From: Campylobacter concisus
GTDB taxonomy: Bacteria > Campylobacterota > Campylobacteria > Campylobacterales > Campylobacteraceae
Reading direction: 5' to 3'
Length of the DNA stretch: 64,000 bases
Assembly (NCBI RefSeq): GCF_003048905.1
Contig: NZ_PIRO01000005.1
Location: 1 to 64,000, forward strand
Of this stretch, positions 17,401-26,137 are shown piece by piece. Position 1 is the first letter of the stretch, and each line of letters opens with the position of its first letter. A program made the translations under genes and the position numbers. The notes beneath the pieces are model-generated. The model was given only the letters and a program-made list of their open reading frames with translations. It did not search any database and was not told where the DNA came from.

Positions 17401-18501
17401 TTACTTCGAGCAAGCACTCTTGCCGTCATTTACTGGTTGGATCGCTGAGTTATCAGCTCCGCCATCACTATTTATATTTTCTATCACTTCCCAAAGTCTA
17501 GCAGCCGCGCTCTCGTAGCGTTTTGCAGTGACTGAGTTTGGCTCATAGAAGCTAACTGGCTTACCATTATCTCCACCCACGCGAACAGCTGGTTCGATAG
17601 GGATTTCGGCTAAAATTTGCGTGTTGTAAGCTTTTGCTACCTCTTCAGTCGTACCTTTGCCAAAGATGTCGTACTCTTTGCCATTATCTGGGCAGATGAA
17701 ACCACTCATATTTTCGATGACGCCAGCGATTGGGATGTGGAGCTTCTCAAACATATCAAGCGCACGCTTGCTATCGTCAAGCGCTACCACTTGTGGCGTT
17801 GTGACGCAAATACCTGCCGTTACTGGCACGCTTTGAGCTAGAGTTAGCTGTGCGTCGCCCGTTCCTGGAGGCATGTCGAGAAACAAGACATCAAGTTCGC
17901 TCCAAAGCACGTCTTTTAGCAGCTGCTCGATCGCTTTCATTATCATCGAGCCACGCCAGATGAGGCTCATGCCCTCTTCCATCAAAACGCCCATACTCAT
18001 CATCTCAACACCGTGGCTAAGTATCGGTTTTAGCTTGTTACCAACGACTTGTGGCTGAGTATTTACTTCACCTAACATTCTTGGGATATTTGGTCCGTAG
18101 ATGTCAGCGTCTAAAATTCCCACTTTTTTGCCTAGTTTTGCCATTGAGATGGCTAAATTTAGCGTTGTGGTTGATTTACCAACGCCACCTTTTCCTGAGC
18201 TTACCATTACGAAATTTTTAACTTGTGGCGCGATATTTTTACCACTTTGAGTGTTACTTTTCTCCTCAGGTATCTTTGGCTGGATCAAATTTAGCACATA
18301 CTCATTTGAGCCCATGACACGTTTGATGTCCGTTTTTAGCTCGTTTGCCACTTCTGGGCTTGAGCTGACGATCTCGACTTCGATTAAAATTTTATCGCCG
18401 ATTTCTACATTTTTTACAAAGCCAAAGCTAACTATATCTTTTTCAAAACCAGGATATATAACACCTTTTAGCCTATTTAAGACCTCTTCTTTATTTAACA
18501 T
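17401..18501 (-). CDS. mrp: Mrp/ApbC-type Fe-S cluster carrier ATPase
   Basis: This 366-residue protein has an N-terminal DUF59/MIP18 domain (about 1-80) and a ParA/NBP35-type P-loop ATPase domain with [17 protein letters not shown] near residue 103 and [15 protein letters not shown] after it. The [13 protein letters not shown] block near residue 210 is diagnostic of Mrp. Family members bind a 4Fe-4S cluster at a CxxC on each monomer and pass it to target enzymes; the [12 protein letters not shown] segment has one Cys in this position. The ATG overlaps the thiC stop (ATGTTAA), so translation is coupled. Because ThiC needs a 4Fe-4S cluster, and ApbC was linked to thiamine synthesis in Salmonella, the pairing is functionally sensible. 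Confidence 0.92.
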   Translation of the reverse strand: MLNKEEVLNRLKGVIYPGFEKDIVSFGFVKNVEIGDKILIEVEIVSSSPEVANELKTDIKRVMGSNEYVLNLIQPKIPEEKSNTQSGKNIAPQVKNFVMVSSGKGGVGKSTTTLNLAISMAKLGKKVGILDADIYGPNIPRMLGEVNTQPQVVGNKLKPILSHGVEMMSMGVLMEEGMSLIWRGSMIMKAIEQLLKDVLWSELDVLFLDMPPGTGDAQLTLAQSVPVTAGICVTTPQVVALDDSKRALDMFEKLHIPIAGVIENMSGFICPDNGKEYDIFGKGTTEEVAKAYNTQILAEIPIEPAVRVGGDNGKPVSFYEPNSVTAKRYESAAARLWEVIENINSDGGADNSAIQPVNDGKSACSK

Positions 18502-19793
18502 TTTTCTCCTTTTTCTAGATCTTTTGAAATTTTATATGCACAAAATTTTGGTCCGCACATCGAACAAAAATGAGCGCTCTTAAACGCGTCTTCTGGCAAG
18601 CTCTCATCGTGAAGCTCTCTAGCCTTTTTTGGATCAAAGCTAAGCTCAAACTGCTTGTTCCAATCAAATGCGTATCTTGCATCACTCATCGCATGATCTT
18701 TTTCGATAGCTCCAGCTTTGCCAAGCGCGACGTCTGCGGCATGAGCTGCTATCTTGTGAGCTACGATGCCCTCTCTTACATCATTTTCGTTTGGCAAGCC
18801 AAGGTGCTCTTTTTGCGTCACGTAGCAAAGCATGCTAGCACCGTGATATGCTGCCATTGTGCCACCGATCGCCGAGGTGATATGATCGTATCCTGCACCT
18901 ATGTCTGAGACAAGCGGCCCAAGCACGTAAAATGGGGCGTCATGGCAGAGCTCTTGTTCGATTTTCATATTATACTCAATTTGATTTAATGGCACATGAC
19001 CAGGACCCTCAATCATCACTTGCACATCTTTTTCCCATGCACGAAGCGTTAGCTCTCCAAGCACCTTTAGTTCACTAAGCTGTGCCTCGTCTGTCGCATC
19101 AAAAAGGCATCCTGGGCGAAGTCCATCGCCAAGCGAGAGCGAGACATCATATCTTGCGCAAATTTCTAAAATTTGATCAAAAATTTCATAAAATGGATTT
19201 TGTCTATTTAACTTTGACATGTAGCTTGCGCTTAAACTGCCACCGCGGCTTACTATGCCCATTTTACGCTTTTTAACAAGTGGCAAAAACTCACGCAAAA
19301 AGCCAGCGTGTATCGTAAAGTAACTAACTCCTTGCTTTGCTTGCTTTTCAAGTATCTCTAAAATGAGCTCATTTGTGATATTTGTAACCTCTTTTGCCTC
19401 TTTTAAAATTTCATACATAGGCACTGTGCCAACTGGCACGCTTGAATGCTCGATGATCGCACTTCTAATAGAGTCTAAATCGCCGTCCGTACTTAGATCC
19501 ATAACCGTATCAGCACCAAATTCTAGGCAAATTTCAAGCTTTCTAAGCTCAGCGCAAATGTCACTACTTAGGCTTGAGTTGCCGATATTTGCATTGACCT
19601 TTGTCTTTAGCTTTCTGCCTATGCCCATTGGCTTTAAATTTTTATGATTTATATTTGCTGGGATGATGATGCTACCTTTTGCCACCTCATCCATCACCAA
19701 ATTTTCACTAAGCCCTTCGATCCTTGCCACATAGCTCATCTCTTGCGTTATCTCGCCGCGCCTAGCATAATACATCTGCGTCTTATCTCTCAT
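18495..19793 (-). CDS. thiC: Phosphomethylpyrimidine synthase ThiC
   Basis: ThiC rearranges aminoimidazole ribotide into HMP-phosphate, the pyrimidine half of thiamine, using SAM and a 4Fe-4S cluster. The C-terminal cluster motif CSMCGPKFC (CxxCxxxxC) is present near residue 410, with [20 protein letters not shown] text reading [16 protein letters not shown] and [17 protein letters not shown] before it. At 432 residues it is the short form lacking the long N-terminal domain of enterobacterial ThiC. I saw no TPP riboswitch in the 110 bp upstream. It overlaps mrp by 7 bp. Confidence 0.95.
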   Translation of the reverse strand: MRDKTQMYYARRGEITQEMSYVARIEGLSENLVMDEVAKGSIIIPANINHKNLKPMGIGRKLKTKVNANIGNSSLSSDICAELRKLEICLEFGADTVMDLSTDGDLDSIRSAIIEHSSVPVGTVPMYEILKEAKEVTNITNELILEILEKQAKQGVSYFTIHAGFLREFLPLVKKRKMGIVSRGGSLSASYMSKLNRQNPFYEIFDQILEICARYDVSLSLGDGLRPGCLFDATDEAQLSELKVLGELTLRAWEKDVQVMIEGPGHVPLNQIEYNMKIEQELCHDAPFYVLGPLVSDIGAGYDHITSAIGGTMAAYHGASMLCYVTQKEHLGLPNENDVREGIVAHKIAAHAADVALGKAGAIEKDHAMSDARYAFDWNKQFELSFDPKKARELHDESLPEDAFKSAHFCSMCGPKFCAYKISKDLEKGEKC

Positions 19794-19908
19794 ATAAGGC
19801 CTTTTTTGATTTTTAAAAACCTCATTTTAGTCCTTTTTTGATTTAAACTAACTAAATAAGCTTTTAAAAATTTACTTTTTTAAAAAGAAATTTTGAAGTT
19901 TTGAGATG

Positions 19909-19914
19909 TATAAT
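19909..19914 (+). promoter_or_regulatory. Extended -10 promoter of ispDF
   Basis: TGTATAAT gives a perfect -10 with a TG extension. Transcription would begin near 19921, so the ATG at 19906 cannot be the translation start, which supports the TTG start at 19942. Confidence 0.65.
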
Positions 19915-19941
19915 TCTGTAACAATTTTCAAAGGAGTTATC

Positions 19942-21060
19942 TTGCTTGATATATCACTTATAATGCTTGGAGCAGGAAATTCTAGCCGTTTTGAGCTACC
20001 AGTAAAGAAGCAATGGCTTCGAATAGGAAGCGATCCACTTTGGCTATTCGCTACTAAAAATTTGAGTAACTTTTACACATTTAAAGAGATAATCGTCGTT
20101 AGCAAAGAGTGCAAATATATGTCAAAATTTGCTCCAAATTATAAATTTGTTGATGGCGGCGAAACCAGGCAAGATAGCCTAAAAAACGCACTTGAGCTAG
20201 TAAATAGTGAATTTGTCTTAGTTAGCGACATCGCGCGTCCTTGCATATCAAGCGAGCTCTTTCACAAGATCATCGAGGCGGCCGCTCAGGCTGACTGCGT
20301 GGTGCCTGCACTAAAGATCGCTGACACCGCTTATCTTGGCGAAAATGCAATAGACAGAGAAAAGGTAAAACTTATCCAAACACCGCAGCTCTCGCGCACA
20401 GCACTTCTTAAAAAGGCTCTTAGCAGCGGCGAAATTTACACAGATGATAGCTCGGCTATGAGAGCCATTGGTGCTAGCGTATGGCAAATTTTAGGTGATG
20501 AGATGGCAAGAAAGATCACTTACAAAGAGGATCTTGCCAAAATTTCTGCTTTAAAAGAGCCTGAAAATGAAGTCTTTGTTGGAAACGGCTTTGACGTGCA
20601 TGAGTTTGAAAAGGGTCGTCCTTTGATTCTTTGTGGTGAGAAGATCGACTATGAGTTTGGGCTAAAAGCACACAGCGATGGCGACGTGGCACTTCATGCA
20701 TTAACAGACGCTATCTTGGGAGCTGCTGGGCTTGGCGATATAGGCGAGCTTTTCCCTGATACAGATGCTAAATTTAAAGATATTAGCTCCATTTACTTGC
20801 TTGAGGAGGCTTACAAAAGGGTGCAAAGCGTGGGCTTTGTGCTAACAAACGCTGATATCACGATAATGGCACAAAAACCAAAAATTTCAAAACTAAAGTC
20901 AAAAATGGAGGCAAATATCGCAAAAGCTCTAAATTTAAGCCAAAGCCGCATAAATGTAAAGGCAACGACTACTGAAGGGCTTGGCTTTGTTGGCAGATGC
21001 GAAGGGATCGCCGTAATGGCAAGTGCTAGCCTTAAATTTTACAACTGGAAACAAATATGA
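19942..21060 (+). CDS. ispDF: Bifunctional IspD/IspF (MEP-cytidylyltransferase / MECDP synthase)
   Basis: The fused enzyme catalyses two steps of the non-mevalonate isoprenoid pathway. The IspD half (about 1-205) has the nucleotide-binding LGAGNSSRF and the IARPCIS loop. The IspF half (about 210-372) starts at VGNGFDVHEF with zinc ligands in DVH and HALTDAILGAAGLGDIG, and ends with ATTTEGLGFVGRCEGI. I place the start at the TTG preceded by AAGGAG at 19931; this gives 372 residues, close to what I recall for C. jejuni IspDF. An upstream ATG lies within the -10 box and is rejected. The stop overlaps the response regulator start by 4 bp. Confidence 0.95.
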   Translation: MLDISLIMLGAGNSSRFELPVKKQWLRIGSDPLWLFATKNLSNFYTFKEIIVVSKECKYMSKFAPNYKFVDGGETRQDSLKNALELVNSEFVLVSDIARPCISSELFHKIIEAAAQADCVVPALKIADTAYLGENAIDREKVKLIQTPQLSRTALLKKALSSGEIYTDDSSAMRAIGASVWQILGDEMARKITYKEDLAKISALKEPENEVFVGNGFDVHEFEKGRPLILCGEKIDYEFGLKAHSDGDVALHALTDAILGAAGLGDIGELFPDTDAKFKDISSIYLLEEAYKRVQSVGFVLTNADITIMAQKPKISKLKSKMEANIAKALNLSQSRINVKATTTEGLGFVGRCEGIAVMASASLKFYNWKQI

Positions 21061-21947
21061 AAATTTTAATAGTAGAAAATGAAATTTACCTAGCTGGCTC
21101 GATGGCTAGTAAGCTAGCTGATTTTGGCTACGACTGTGAGATTGCCAAGAGCGTTAAAGAGGCATTGAAGTTTGAAAATTTTGATGTAGTGTTACTTTCT
21201 ACCACACTCCCAGGGCAGGATTTTTACCCTGTTATCGAAAAATTTAAAAACTCTATCATTATTTTACTAATCGCTTATATCAATAGTGACACTGTGCTAA
21301 AACCGATTCAGGCAGGTGCAGTTGATTACATCCAAAAGCCATTTATGATAGAAGAGCTAGTTAGAAAGATAAAGCATTTTGAGGAATTTAGAAATTTCAA
21401 AAACGAAATCAAAAACTATGAAAGCTACGTAAATTATGCTTTAAAAGAGTACGAAATTTCTAGCTTTGAGGCAAAAAAGATAAAATTTCCACTGCTTTTA
21501 AAATCAAGCAAAAGCGGATACAGCGATAAATTTATATTTAGCTACGTAAAAGCTTGCAAATTACCATTTTTATTTTTAGGCAAAGCCTGTTTCTCTGAGC
21601 TTGAAAAGGCACTAGCTAAAAATGGTGACGAGCTAATCTATATGACAAATTTAGAGGAGCTAAAACAAGAAGAAAAAGAGAAAATTTTAGAAATTTGCAA
21701 AAAGAAAAAGGTCGCGATCTCAACTAACGATTTTGCACAAAAAGCACCATTTGACGAGCTTGAGCTTTCAGGACGCGATAAAAATTTCAATATCGATGAG
21801 ATCGTTACGATCGATGAATATATAAAGTACATAATCGTTAATTATCAAGATAAATTTCCTGATACAGAACTTAGCAAAAAGCTTGGAATTTCTAGAAAAT
21901 CACTTTGGGAAAAGAGAAAGAAATATGACGTCAGCAAGAAAAAATAG
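21057..21947 (+). CDS. Atypical orphan response regulator, CemR/HP1021-like
   Basis: The 296-residue protein has an N-terminal receiver fold (1-115), a middle region with a helical linker and a C-terminal Fis-type helix-turn-helix (LSKKLGISRKSLWEKRKKY at about 271-289). The phosphoacceptor position is Ser48 (VVLLSTTLPG) instead of Asp, and the acidic pocket reads ENE, while the Lys of QKPF (94) remains. It therefore should not be controlled by ordinary phosphorylation. Helicobacter HP1021 and Campylobacter Cj1608 (CemR) have this same architecture, lack the Asp, and regulate metabolism, redox response and replication origin firing. The neighbourhood ispDF - regulator - ATP-sulfurylase-like - pgpA matches my memory of C. 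jejuni. The assignment rests on motif plus synteny. Confidence 0.85.
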   Translation: MKILIVENEIYLAGSMASKLADFGYDCEIAKSVKEALKFENFDVVLLSTTLPGQDFYPVIEKFKNSIIILLIAYINSDTVLKPIQAGAVDYIQKPFMIEELVRKIKHFEEFRNFKNEIKNYESYVNYALKEYEISSFEAKKIKFPLLLKSSKSGYSDKFIFSYVKACKLPFLFLGKACFSELEKALAKNGDELIYMTNLEELKQEEKEKILEICKKKKVAISTNDFAQKAPFDELELSGRDKNFNIDEIVTIDEYIKYIIVNYQDKFPDTELSKKLGISRKSLWEKRKKYDVSKKK

Positions 21948-23106
21948 TGAAATTTCTATAAATACCGAAGTTTTTGGTGCTTTGGAGCTAATAAAAAATA
22001 AAATTCTCTCAGATTACGACTCGTTGATGGATGATGAACAGATAAAAGAGGTGAGTAAAAAAGGCTATTTTAATGGCGAGCCAATGCCGTATTCTTTTGG
22101 ATTTGCTCCATTTGGCGAGCTAAATCAAAATATTGCCAGCAAGCTTACTCCTGGACAAAAGGTAAATCTAAGTCTTGATGGCAAGATCGTTGGACACATC
22201 AATGTTGCCAAGGTCTTTAAATTTGACGAGAACATGAGGGCTAAAAATATATTTTTAGCAAATGAAGCCAGTAATGATAAAGAGCTAAATTTAGGCAAAT
22301 ACGGCATTAGTGGCGAATTTGAGCTTTATGATGAAAGTATGCAAATAAGCAAAAATGCACTAAATGATCTAATAAAAGAAGATGGCGCCAAAAAGATAAC
22401 GGCGGTCTTTTTAACGGCTGATCCATTTAATAGAGCTCACGAGCGCCTTGTTAGAATGACTATTGACAAGGCTGATTTAGTAATCATTTTTTTAATACGA
22501 ACACGTGAAGAAAAGCACGTTGATTACGAGATTAGAAAGCAAGTGCTGGATTATTTTATACAAAATTATTTACCAATAAAAAAGGTCTTTGTCTTTGCTC
22601 TAAAAAACACGACTCTTTTTAGCTCGCACGCAAATCCTACACTTGAGTGTATCGCTGCTTCAAGATTTGGAGCAAATAAGCTAGTCATCGGACAAAACCA
22701 CTCAGGAATTGGAATGTTTTTTGATCACAATGAAGCTCATACGATTCTTGATATTTATAAAAACGACCTAAATTTAGAGGTAATCGTGCTGCCAGAGCTA
22801 GTTTATTGCAACAAATGCAAGACACTAGTTAGCACCAAAAGTTGCCCGCACGGACAACATCATCAGATCAAATATCATCCAGATGTTATCAAAGAGCTGC
22901 TATTTAACGGCATTATGCCACCAGCAATTCTTGTGAGGCCAGAAATTTCTGCACTAGTTTTAAGCAAACTCTTTACAAATCGCTTCAAAGACGTGCAAAA
23001 GCTTTGTGATGACCTTTTTGTAAATTCAGGACTACTTGAAAATAAAACTGACCGCGACTTTTACGAAGAGCTTATGAAGCTTTATCAAACATCATCGATG
23101 ACTTAA
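21925..23106 (+). CDS. ATP-sulfurylase (sulfate adenylyltransferase) family protein
   Basis: The protein has a PUA-like N-terminal part and a nucleotidyltransferase domain with AVFLTADPFNRAHERLVRM, resembling the HxxH-type motif of ATP sulfurylases (here NRAH), followed by GQNHSGIGMFFDHNEAHTI. A Cys/His-rich segment CNKCKTL..CPHG suggests zinc binding. ATP sulfurylase activates sulfate to APS. Whether this variant does so is uncertain because the first His of the motif is Asn. I favour the ATG at 21925 (393 residues), which overlaps the regulator by 23 bp; an ATG at 21883 would overlap by 65 bp. It is likely co-transcribed with ispDF and the regulator. Confidence 0.75.
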   Translation: MTSARKNSEISINTEVFGALELIKNKILSDYDSLMDDEQIKEVSKKGYFNGEPMPYSFGFAPFGELNQNIASKLTPGQKVNLSLDGKIVGHINVAKVFKFDENMRAKNIFLANEASNDKELNLGKYGISGEFELYDESMQISKNALNDLIKEDGAKKITAVFLTADPFNRAHERLVRMTIDKADLVIIFLIRTREEKHVDYEIRKQVLDYFIQNYLPIKKVFVFALKNTTLFSSHANPTLECIAASRFGANKLVIGQNHSGIGMFFDHNEAHTILDIYKNDLNLEVIVLPELVYCNKCKTLVSTKSCPHGQHHQIKYHPDVIKELLFNGIMPPAILVRPEISALVLSKLFTNRFKDVQKLCDDLFVNSGLLENKTDRDFYEELMKLYQTSSMT

Positions 23107-23114
23107 GGAAATTT

Positions 23115-23582
23115 ATGCAAAAACTATTTTTAACTTTTTTTGGATTTGGACTTTTGCCAAAAGCACCTGGTACTTGGGGCTCTATCGCTGGCGCTGTGGT
23201 AGCTTATTTTGTGCTTTATTTTTTATCATCAACCACGCTTTTTCTAGCTAGCATTTTGCTATTTTTGGTAAGCATTAGCGTTATTGATGATTTTGAAAAA
23301 AAGGTAAATTCTCACGATGAAAGTTTTATCGTTATAGACGAAGTTGCTGGAGTTTGGCTTGCTATTGCCATTAGTGGAGCTACGATCTCTCAACTCATGC
23401 TCTCGCTTGTACTTTTTAGAGTGCTTGATATTAAAAAGCCTTCGATAATAGGTAGGATCGACCGCAATATAAAGGGCGGACTTGGCGTAATGGGCGATGA
23501 TATGGTGGCTGGCTTTTTTGCTGGAATAATTAGCGCAATAATATACGGGGCTGCTATAAAATTTGGCATAACTTTGCCGTAA
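23115..23582 (+). CDS. pgpA: Phosphatidylglycerophosphatase A
   Basis: PgpA dephosphorylates phosphatidylglycerol phosphate in the inner membrane, the last step to phosphatidylglycerol. The 155-residue protein begins with a hydrophobic FFGFGLLPKAPGTWGS motif that is typical of the family. It continues with DDFEKKVNSHDESFIVIDEVAG (acidic catalytic residues) and ends with GGLGVMGDDMVAGFFAGIIS. It has four membrane segments. It starts 8 bp after the ATP-sulfurylase-like gene and closes this four-gene plus-strand run. Confidence 0.9.
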   Translation: MQKLFLTFFGFGLLPKAPGTWGSIAGAVVAYFVLYFLSSTTLFLASILLFLVSISVIDDFEKKVNSHDESFIVIDEVAGVWLAIAISGATISQLMLSLVLFRVLDIKKPSIIGRIDRNIKGGLGVMGDDMVAGFFAGIISAIIYGAAIKFGITLP

Positions 23583-23636
23583 AAATATAGATTTTTTGGC
23601 AAAGTTATATAGGCTTAAATATCTTTTATATAAATT

Positions 23637-24098
23637 TTAAGCAAGTCCTAGCTCATTTAAAACAGAACTTAGATTAACCGAGTTACTATTCTTACTATTA
23701 AGATTTTTTTGCTTCTCTAGCAGAGCTTGATTAGCAAGTGCTACATTTAGCTCTTTGCGGTAATCACTTAAAATTTTATCCATTATTTTAAGTAGCTCAT
23801 TTTTTTGATCCTGTGTTTTTGCGGGATCATCTATGCCTAGAAGTTCAGTTAGCTCCTTTTTCTTTTGGGCTATTTTTTCTTCTATCTTGTTAGAATTTAG
23901 CTCACTTATAAAACCAACTGCGCCAATTTCAGTAAGTCTTTTTTTAAACTGTTCAATCTTATCTGAAATTTTTGCATCGCTTGCGATCTTATCCATAGCA
24001 AGGCTTAAAATTTCATCAAAACTATTTTTTTTATCCTTAGTTTTGCTTGAGCCTGATTGCAATAAATAATCGATTATGTCGTTATTTTGTACCTTCAT
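23637..24098 (-). CDS. Hypothetical charged helical protein
   Basis: The 153-residue product is rich in Lys, Glu, Asp, Asn and Ser, without a signal peptide or membrane segment. It is predicted almost wholly helical by eye, for example KIEQFKKRLTEIGAVG and KIEEKIAQKKKELTELLGID, and the C-terminal part carries an ANQALLEKQKNLNSKNSNS low-complexity stretch. There are no Cys or obvious catalytic motifs. It lies alone between convergent pgpA and hemH. Function unknown; flagellar or secretion chaperone-like roles would be pure guess. Confidence 0.6.
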   Translation of the reverse strand: MKVQNNDIIDYLLQSGSSKTKDKKNSFDEILSLAMDKIASDAKISDKIEQFKKRLTEIGAVGFISELNSNKIEEKIAQKKKELTELLGIDDPAKTQDQKNELLKIMDKILSDYRKELNVALANQALLEKQKNLNSKNSNSVNLSSVLNELGLA

Positions 24099-24147
24099 AT
24101 ATCTCCTTTTACTGTATTGAGATATATTTTATAAGCAAGATTTATTC

Positions 24148-25104
24148 CTAAAAGTTAATCTCTTTGGCTGTTTTTGCTTTTTGTAAGATAAAACTAGCAA
24201 ACTCATCACTAAAATTTGGGCACCAAACAACCTTGTAGAAGCTAAAATTTAGCTCTTTTGCAATCTTTGCATACTCAATAACTAGCTCAAAAATGGTCTC
24301 GGAGTTATCTATACAAAAAGAGAGCGGATAGATAAGAGCCTTTTTACTCTTACACTTTGCCAAAATTTCATTTAGTGAGGGCTCTAGCCATTTTACAGGG
24401 CCAAGGCGCGATTGGTATGCTAAATTTATCTCTTTGAAGTTTAGTCCACTATCTTTTATCATTTTGCTTAAAATTTGCACATGCTCATTTATATGTTTTT
24501 CGTAGACATCACCTTTATCGATAATCTTTTGAGGCAACGAATGAGCCGAAAAGATAAGTTCCACATCGCTTATATCTATATTATTTATGGCTTCATTTAT
24601 GTGCGAGATTATGATTTTATTATAAATTTCATCATCATAAAATGGCCCGCAAAGCAAAATTTTAGCCTTTACGCCTAACTCATCTTTTGCTTTTTTAAAA
24701 TCATCTAAACTCGAAGTTATCGTAGTTTGTGAATGATGAGGATAAAGTGGCAAAAGTACTATCTCATCAAAATTTTCATATTTTTTCAGCACTTCTTTTG
24801 TAAAAGGCGAAGTATAGTTCATCGCAAAATCAATCGCACTAAACTCATTTTCAAAGCTTGAAATTTTATCGCAAAGCTTTTTTGTAAGCTCACAAATAGG
24901 CGACTTGCCACCGATTTGTTTATAGTTGTGCTGTGCAGCCTTTAGTCTACCTTTTACTATCATAAAAGCTACAAGTTTTCTTAAAAATTTATTTTTTATG
25001 CCCAAAATATATGGATCATCAAACATATTTTTTAAAAAAATTTCTACATCATCAAGGTTATTTGCACCACCCATATTTAAAAGCAAAAGTGCCTTTTTCT
25101 TCAA
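24148..25104 (-). CDS. hemH: Ferrochelatase
   Basis: HemH inserts ferrous iron into a porphyrin in the last step of haem synthesis, needed for the many cytochromes of microaerobic respiration. The 318-residue protein begins KALLLLNMGGANNLDDVEIF, has the short YPHHSQTTITSSLDDF block, and shows the catalytic His in LIFSAHSLPQKIIDKGD (about residue 188). The AYQSRLGPVKWLEP segment (YQSxxGxxxWL) is family-typical. The 4-bp overlap with the upstream oxidoreductase gene implies co-translation. Confidence 0.94.
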   Translation of the reverse strand: MKKKALLLLNMGGANNLDDVEIFLKNMFDDPYILGIKNKFLRKLVAFMIVKGRLKAAQHNYKQIGGKSPICELTKKLCDKISSFENEFSAIDFAMNYTSPFTKEVLKKYENFDEIVLLPLYPHHSQTTITSSLDDFKKAKDELGVKAKILLCGPFYDDEIYNKIIISHINEAINNIDISDVELIFSAHSLPQKIIDKGDVYEKHINEHVQILSKMIKDSGLNFKEINLAYQSRLGPVKWLEPSLNEILAKCKSKKALIYPLSFCIDNSETIFELVIEYAKIAKELNFSFYKVVWCPNFSDEFASFILQKAKTAKEINF

Positions 25105-25970
25105 AATAACTCCTTAATTTTTATAGCATCGTCAATACTTGAAAGTTCGATGTTTTCGCCGCTTTGGCAAAGGTCATAAAAAGCATCGTATTGAGCTTTT
25201 ATTTCATTGTTTAAAGGATCCGTTTTTAAATTCATCTGACCATTTTCATTTACTCTGTGAAGTTTATAATCAATAAGATCACCAAAATAAACACCTTCTT
25301 TTGCATTTACTTCTATTTTGAAACGTTCTAATGAACCACAGAACGAATCGGTAATATTTACTAAAATTTGATTTTTCATTTTAATGTTAATTCCAACATT
25401 ATCGCATACTTTGGTATTGGTTTTATTTGCCTGAGTATAAAAGAAATTGCAGACTTCGCTACCTACTAAATTTTTAGCAAGATCTATATCGCAAAGCGAA
25501 AGCTCGTTTATAATATTTCCCTCACAAAGTGGTTTAAAATGCGCAATTGAAATGCTATAAATTTCTTCTTCTTTCAAAAGTGCCTTTTTTAATGAAATGA
25601 TGGTCGGATTAAAGCGCTCATCAACGCCAGTACAAACTCTGACTTTATTTACAACTGACGCATATTTTATCTCTTTTAGCTCACTTACGCTTTTAAATAC
25701 AGGCCTTGAAATCAATATATTTTGACAATATTTTGCACACTGACAAAAGGCCTCTACGATCTCATGTTGAGGCAGACAAAGTACGACAGCTTGCGGCTGG
25801 GCTACTTCTATAAATTTCTTAAACTCATCAAAAAACGGAGCTCTGCAAGCATCATCTCTATTTTCTTTATCAAAAACTCCACAAACTTCAAATTTGTCAG
25901 AACGCCTCAGCTCCATATAGTGCCGCTTGCCAACTAGATTGTATCCAACAATGCCAATTTTGAGTTTCAC
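25101..25970 (-). CDS. Gfo/Idh/MocA family oxidoreductase
   Basis: The 289-residue protein has an N-terminal Rossmann-type NAD(P) fold: KIGIVGYNLVGKRHYMELRR, with GxxG/xG variant GYNLVGK, then CGVFDKENR. A C-terminal alpha/beta domain follows. Relatives usually show an EKP motif at about residue 95 with a catalytic Lys; here the place reads ILISRPVF, so Lys is absent and dehydrogenase activity is uncertain. This gene may encode a dehydrogenase of unknown substrate or a non-catalytic relative. It overlaps hemH by 4 bp. Confidence 0.7.
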   Translation of the reverse strand: MKLKIGIVGYNLVGKRHYMELRRSDKFEVCGVFDKENRDDACRAPFFDEFKKFIEVAQPQAVVLCLPQHEIVEAFCQCAKYCQNILISRPVFKSVSELKEIKYASVVNKVRVCTGVDERFNPTIISLKKALLKEEEIYSISIAHFKPLCEGNIINELSLCDIDLAKNLVGSEVCNFFYTQANKTNTKVCDNVGINIKMKNQILVNITDSFCGSLERFKIEVNAKEGVYFGDLIDYKLHRVNENGQMNLKTDPLNNEIKAQYDAFYDLCQSGENIELSSIDDAIKIKELF

Positions 25971-26137
25971 TAAAGACCTTTTAGTTATAAATTTTTAGGC
26001 TATTTTAATTGCAAATCGCTTTTAAACAAATAAATTTATAAAATATATTAAGCAAAAATTAATTTTGTATTTTTTTATAAATTTACAAACGATTTTTAGC
26101 TAAAATCGAGCAAAATTTAAAACTAACGAGGATAAAA

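Noticed and set aside
19794..19905. TPP riboswitch in front of thiC
   Set aside because: The upstream region on the minus strand lacks the thi-box CUGAGA and its pairing helices, and is too short and AT-rich.
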